This document shows, one piece after another, positions 63,919 through 64,000 of a stretch of DNA of 64,000 bases (positions are counted from its first letter, which is position 1; the number at the start of each line of letters is the position of its first letter). This DNA comes from Sphingobacterium sp. (lineage in GTDB: Bacteria > Bacteroidota > Bacteroidia > Sphingobacteriales > Sphingobacteriaceae): NCBI GenBank assembly GCA_022712315.1, contig JALAGS010000116.1:119097-183096 (forward strand), in the 5' to 3' direction. The translations under genes were made by a program, and so were the position numbers. Below the pieces are notes generated by a model. The model was given only the letters and a program-made list of their open reading frames with translations, searched no databases and was not told the origin of the DNA.

Positions 63919-64000
63919 ATGAAGGGTGTCGTTATTGTCTTTAGGTGTGTGTATTTGATGTTGGGTTATATTTATTCGATAACTTTTGTCTATTCTCAGG
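63919..64000 (+). CDS. Start of a secreted protein, cut by the window end
   Basis: An ATG at 63919 opens a frame of 27 codons to the last base of the window: MKGVVIVFRCVYLMLGYIYS followed by ITFVYSQ. The hydrophobic core and the final VYSQ resemble the Sec signal peptides of this organism (compare FLAQ or VYAQ ends elsewhere in the window). Nothing can be said of the mature protein. The upstream DNA is strongly T-rich. Confidence 0.5.
   Translation, partial: MKGVVIVFRCVYLMLGYIYSITFVYSQ

Overview
The window looks like chromosome of a Bacteroidota, most probably a Sphingobacteriaceae member (Sphingobacterium or Pedobacter type). It has four SusC/SusD-type TonB-dependent transporter pairs, almost every enzyme carries a signal peptide or lipobox, promoters fit the Bacteroidota -7 form TAnnTTTG, Shine-Dalgarno sequences are weak or absent, and the base composition is moderately AT-rich. 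No tRNA, rRNA, CRISPR array, phage gene or transposase was seen.

About 59 kb is one very large polysaccharide utilisation locus aimed at pectin, chiefly rhamnogalacturonan I with arabinan, galactan and glucuronate decorations. Layout: (1) 1-4928, a truncated SusC and its SusD, closed by a terminator. (2) 5248-12644, GH51 arabinofuranosidase, GH115 alpha-glucuronidase, GH43-like enzyme and a sialate O-acetylesterase-type esterase. (3) 13066-15939, a GH2 enzyme, converging on a minus-strand GH28 (16104-17471). (4) 18122-31921, a long operon for the rhamnogalacturonan backbone: GH28, PL11 lyase, two CE12 acetylesterases, a sulfatase, GH105, GH2, rhamnose mutarotase and GH106 alpha-L-rhamnosidase. 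(5) 32150-36833 and 37117-42355, two more SusC/SusD pairs in tandem, each with its own promoter and terminator. (6) 42550-52225, a beta-propeller enzyme, a canonical GH28, a 1195-residue and a 718-residue (alpha/alpha)-barrel protein, and a second GH105. (7) 52713-59180, a fourth SusC/SusD pair with a third GH105. (8) 59252-60289, a GntR-type regulator with a LacI-like sensor. After that come a DUF4136 lipoprotein, glutamine-dependent NAD synthetase (nadE), about 1 kb without a clear gene, and the start of a secreted protein running off the end.

How the parts fit: outer-surface SusC/SusD pairs bind and import oligosaccharides. Lyase, polygalacturonases and esterases open and de-acetylate the backbone. 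GH105 enzymes remove the unsaturated uronic acids made by the lyase, GH106 releases rhamnose, and the small mutarotase handles rhamnose in the cytoplasm. Rhamnose and galacturonate catabolic genes are not in the window.

The most notable result is regulatory. Six promoters on the plus strand, and one on the minus strand, carry the same 45-bp module: two CAGGAT-like half-sites exactly 10 bp apart, with the second exactly 27 bp upstream of a TA-starting -7 element. It precedes nearly every transcription unit of the locus from 13 kb on. The minus-strand copy would drive a roughly 174-nt RNA with no obvious gene, ending in a hairpin terminator. A second copy of that RNA's 3' box and hairpin lies at 63291-63356 behind a strong consensus promoter. 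Two intergenic elements (17702-17855 and 63533-63639) also share an unusual build: 11-bp tandem repeats between imperfect inverted repeats.
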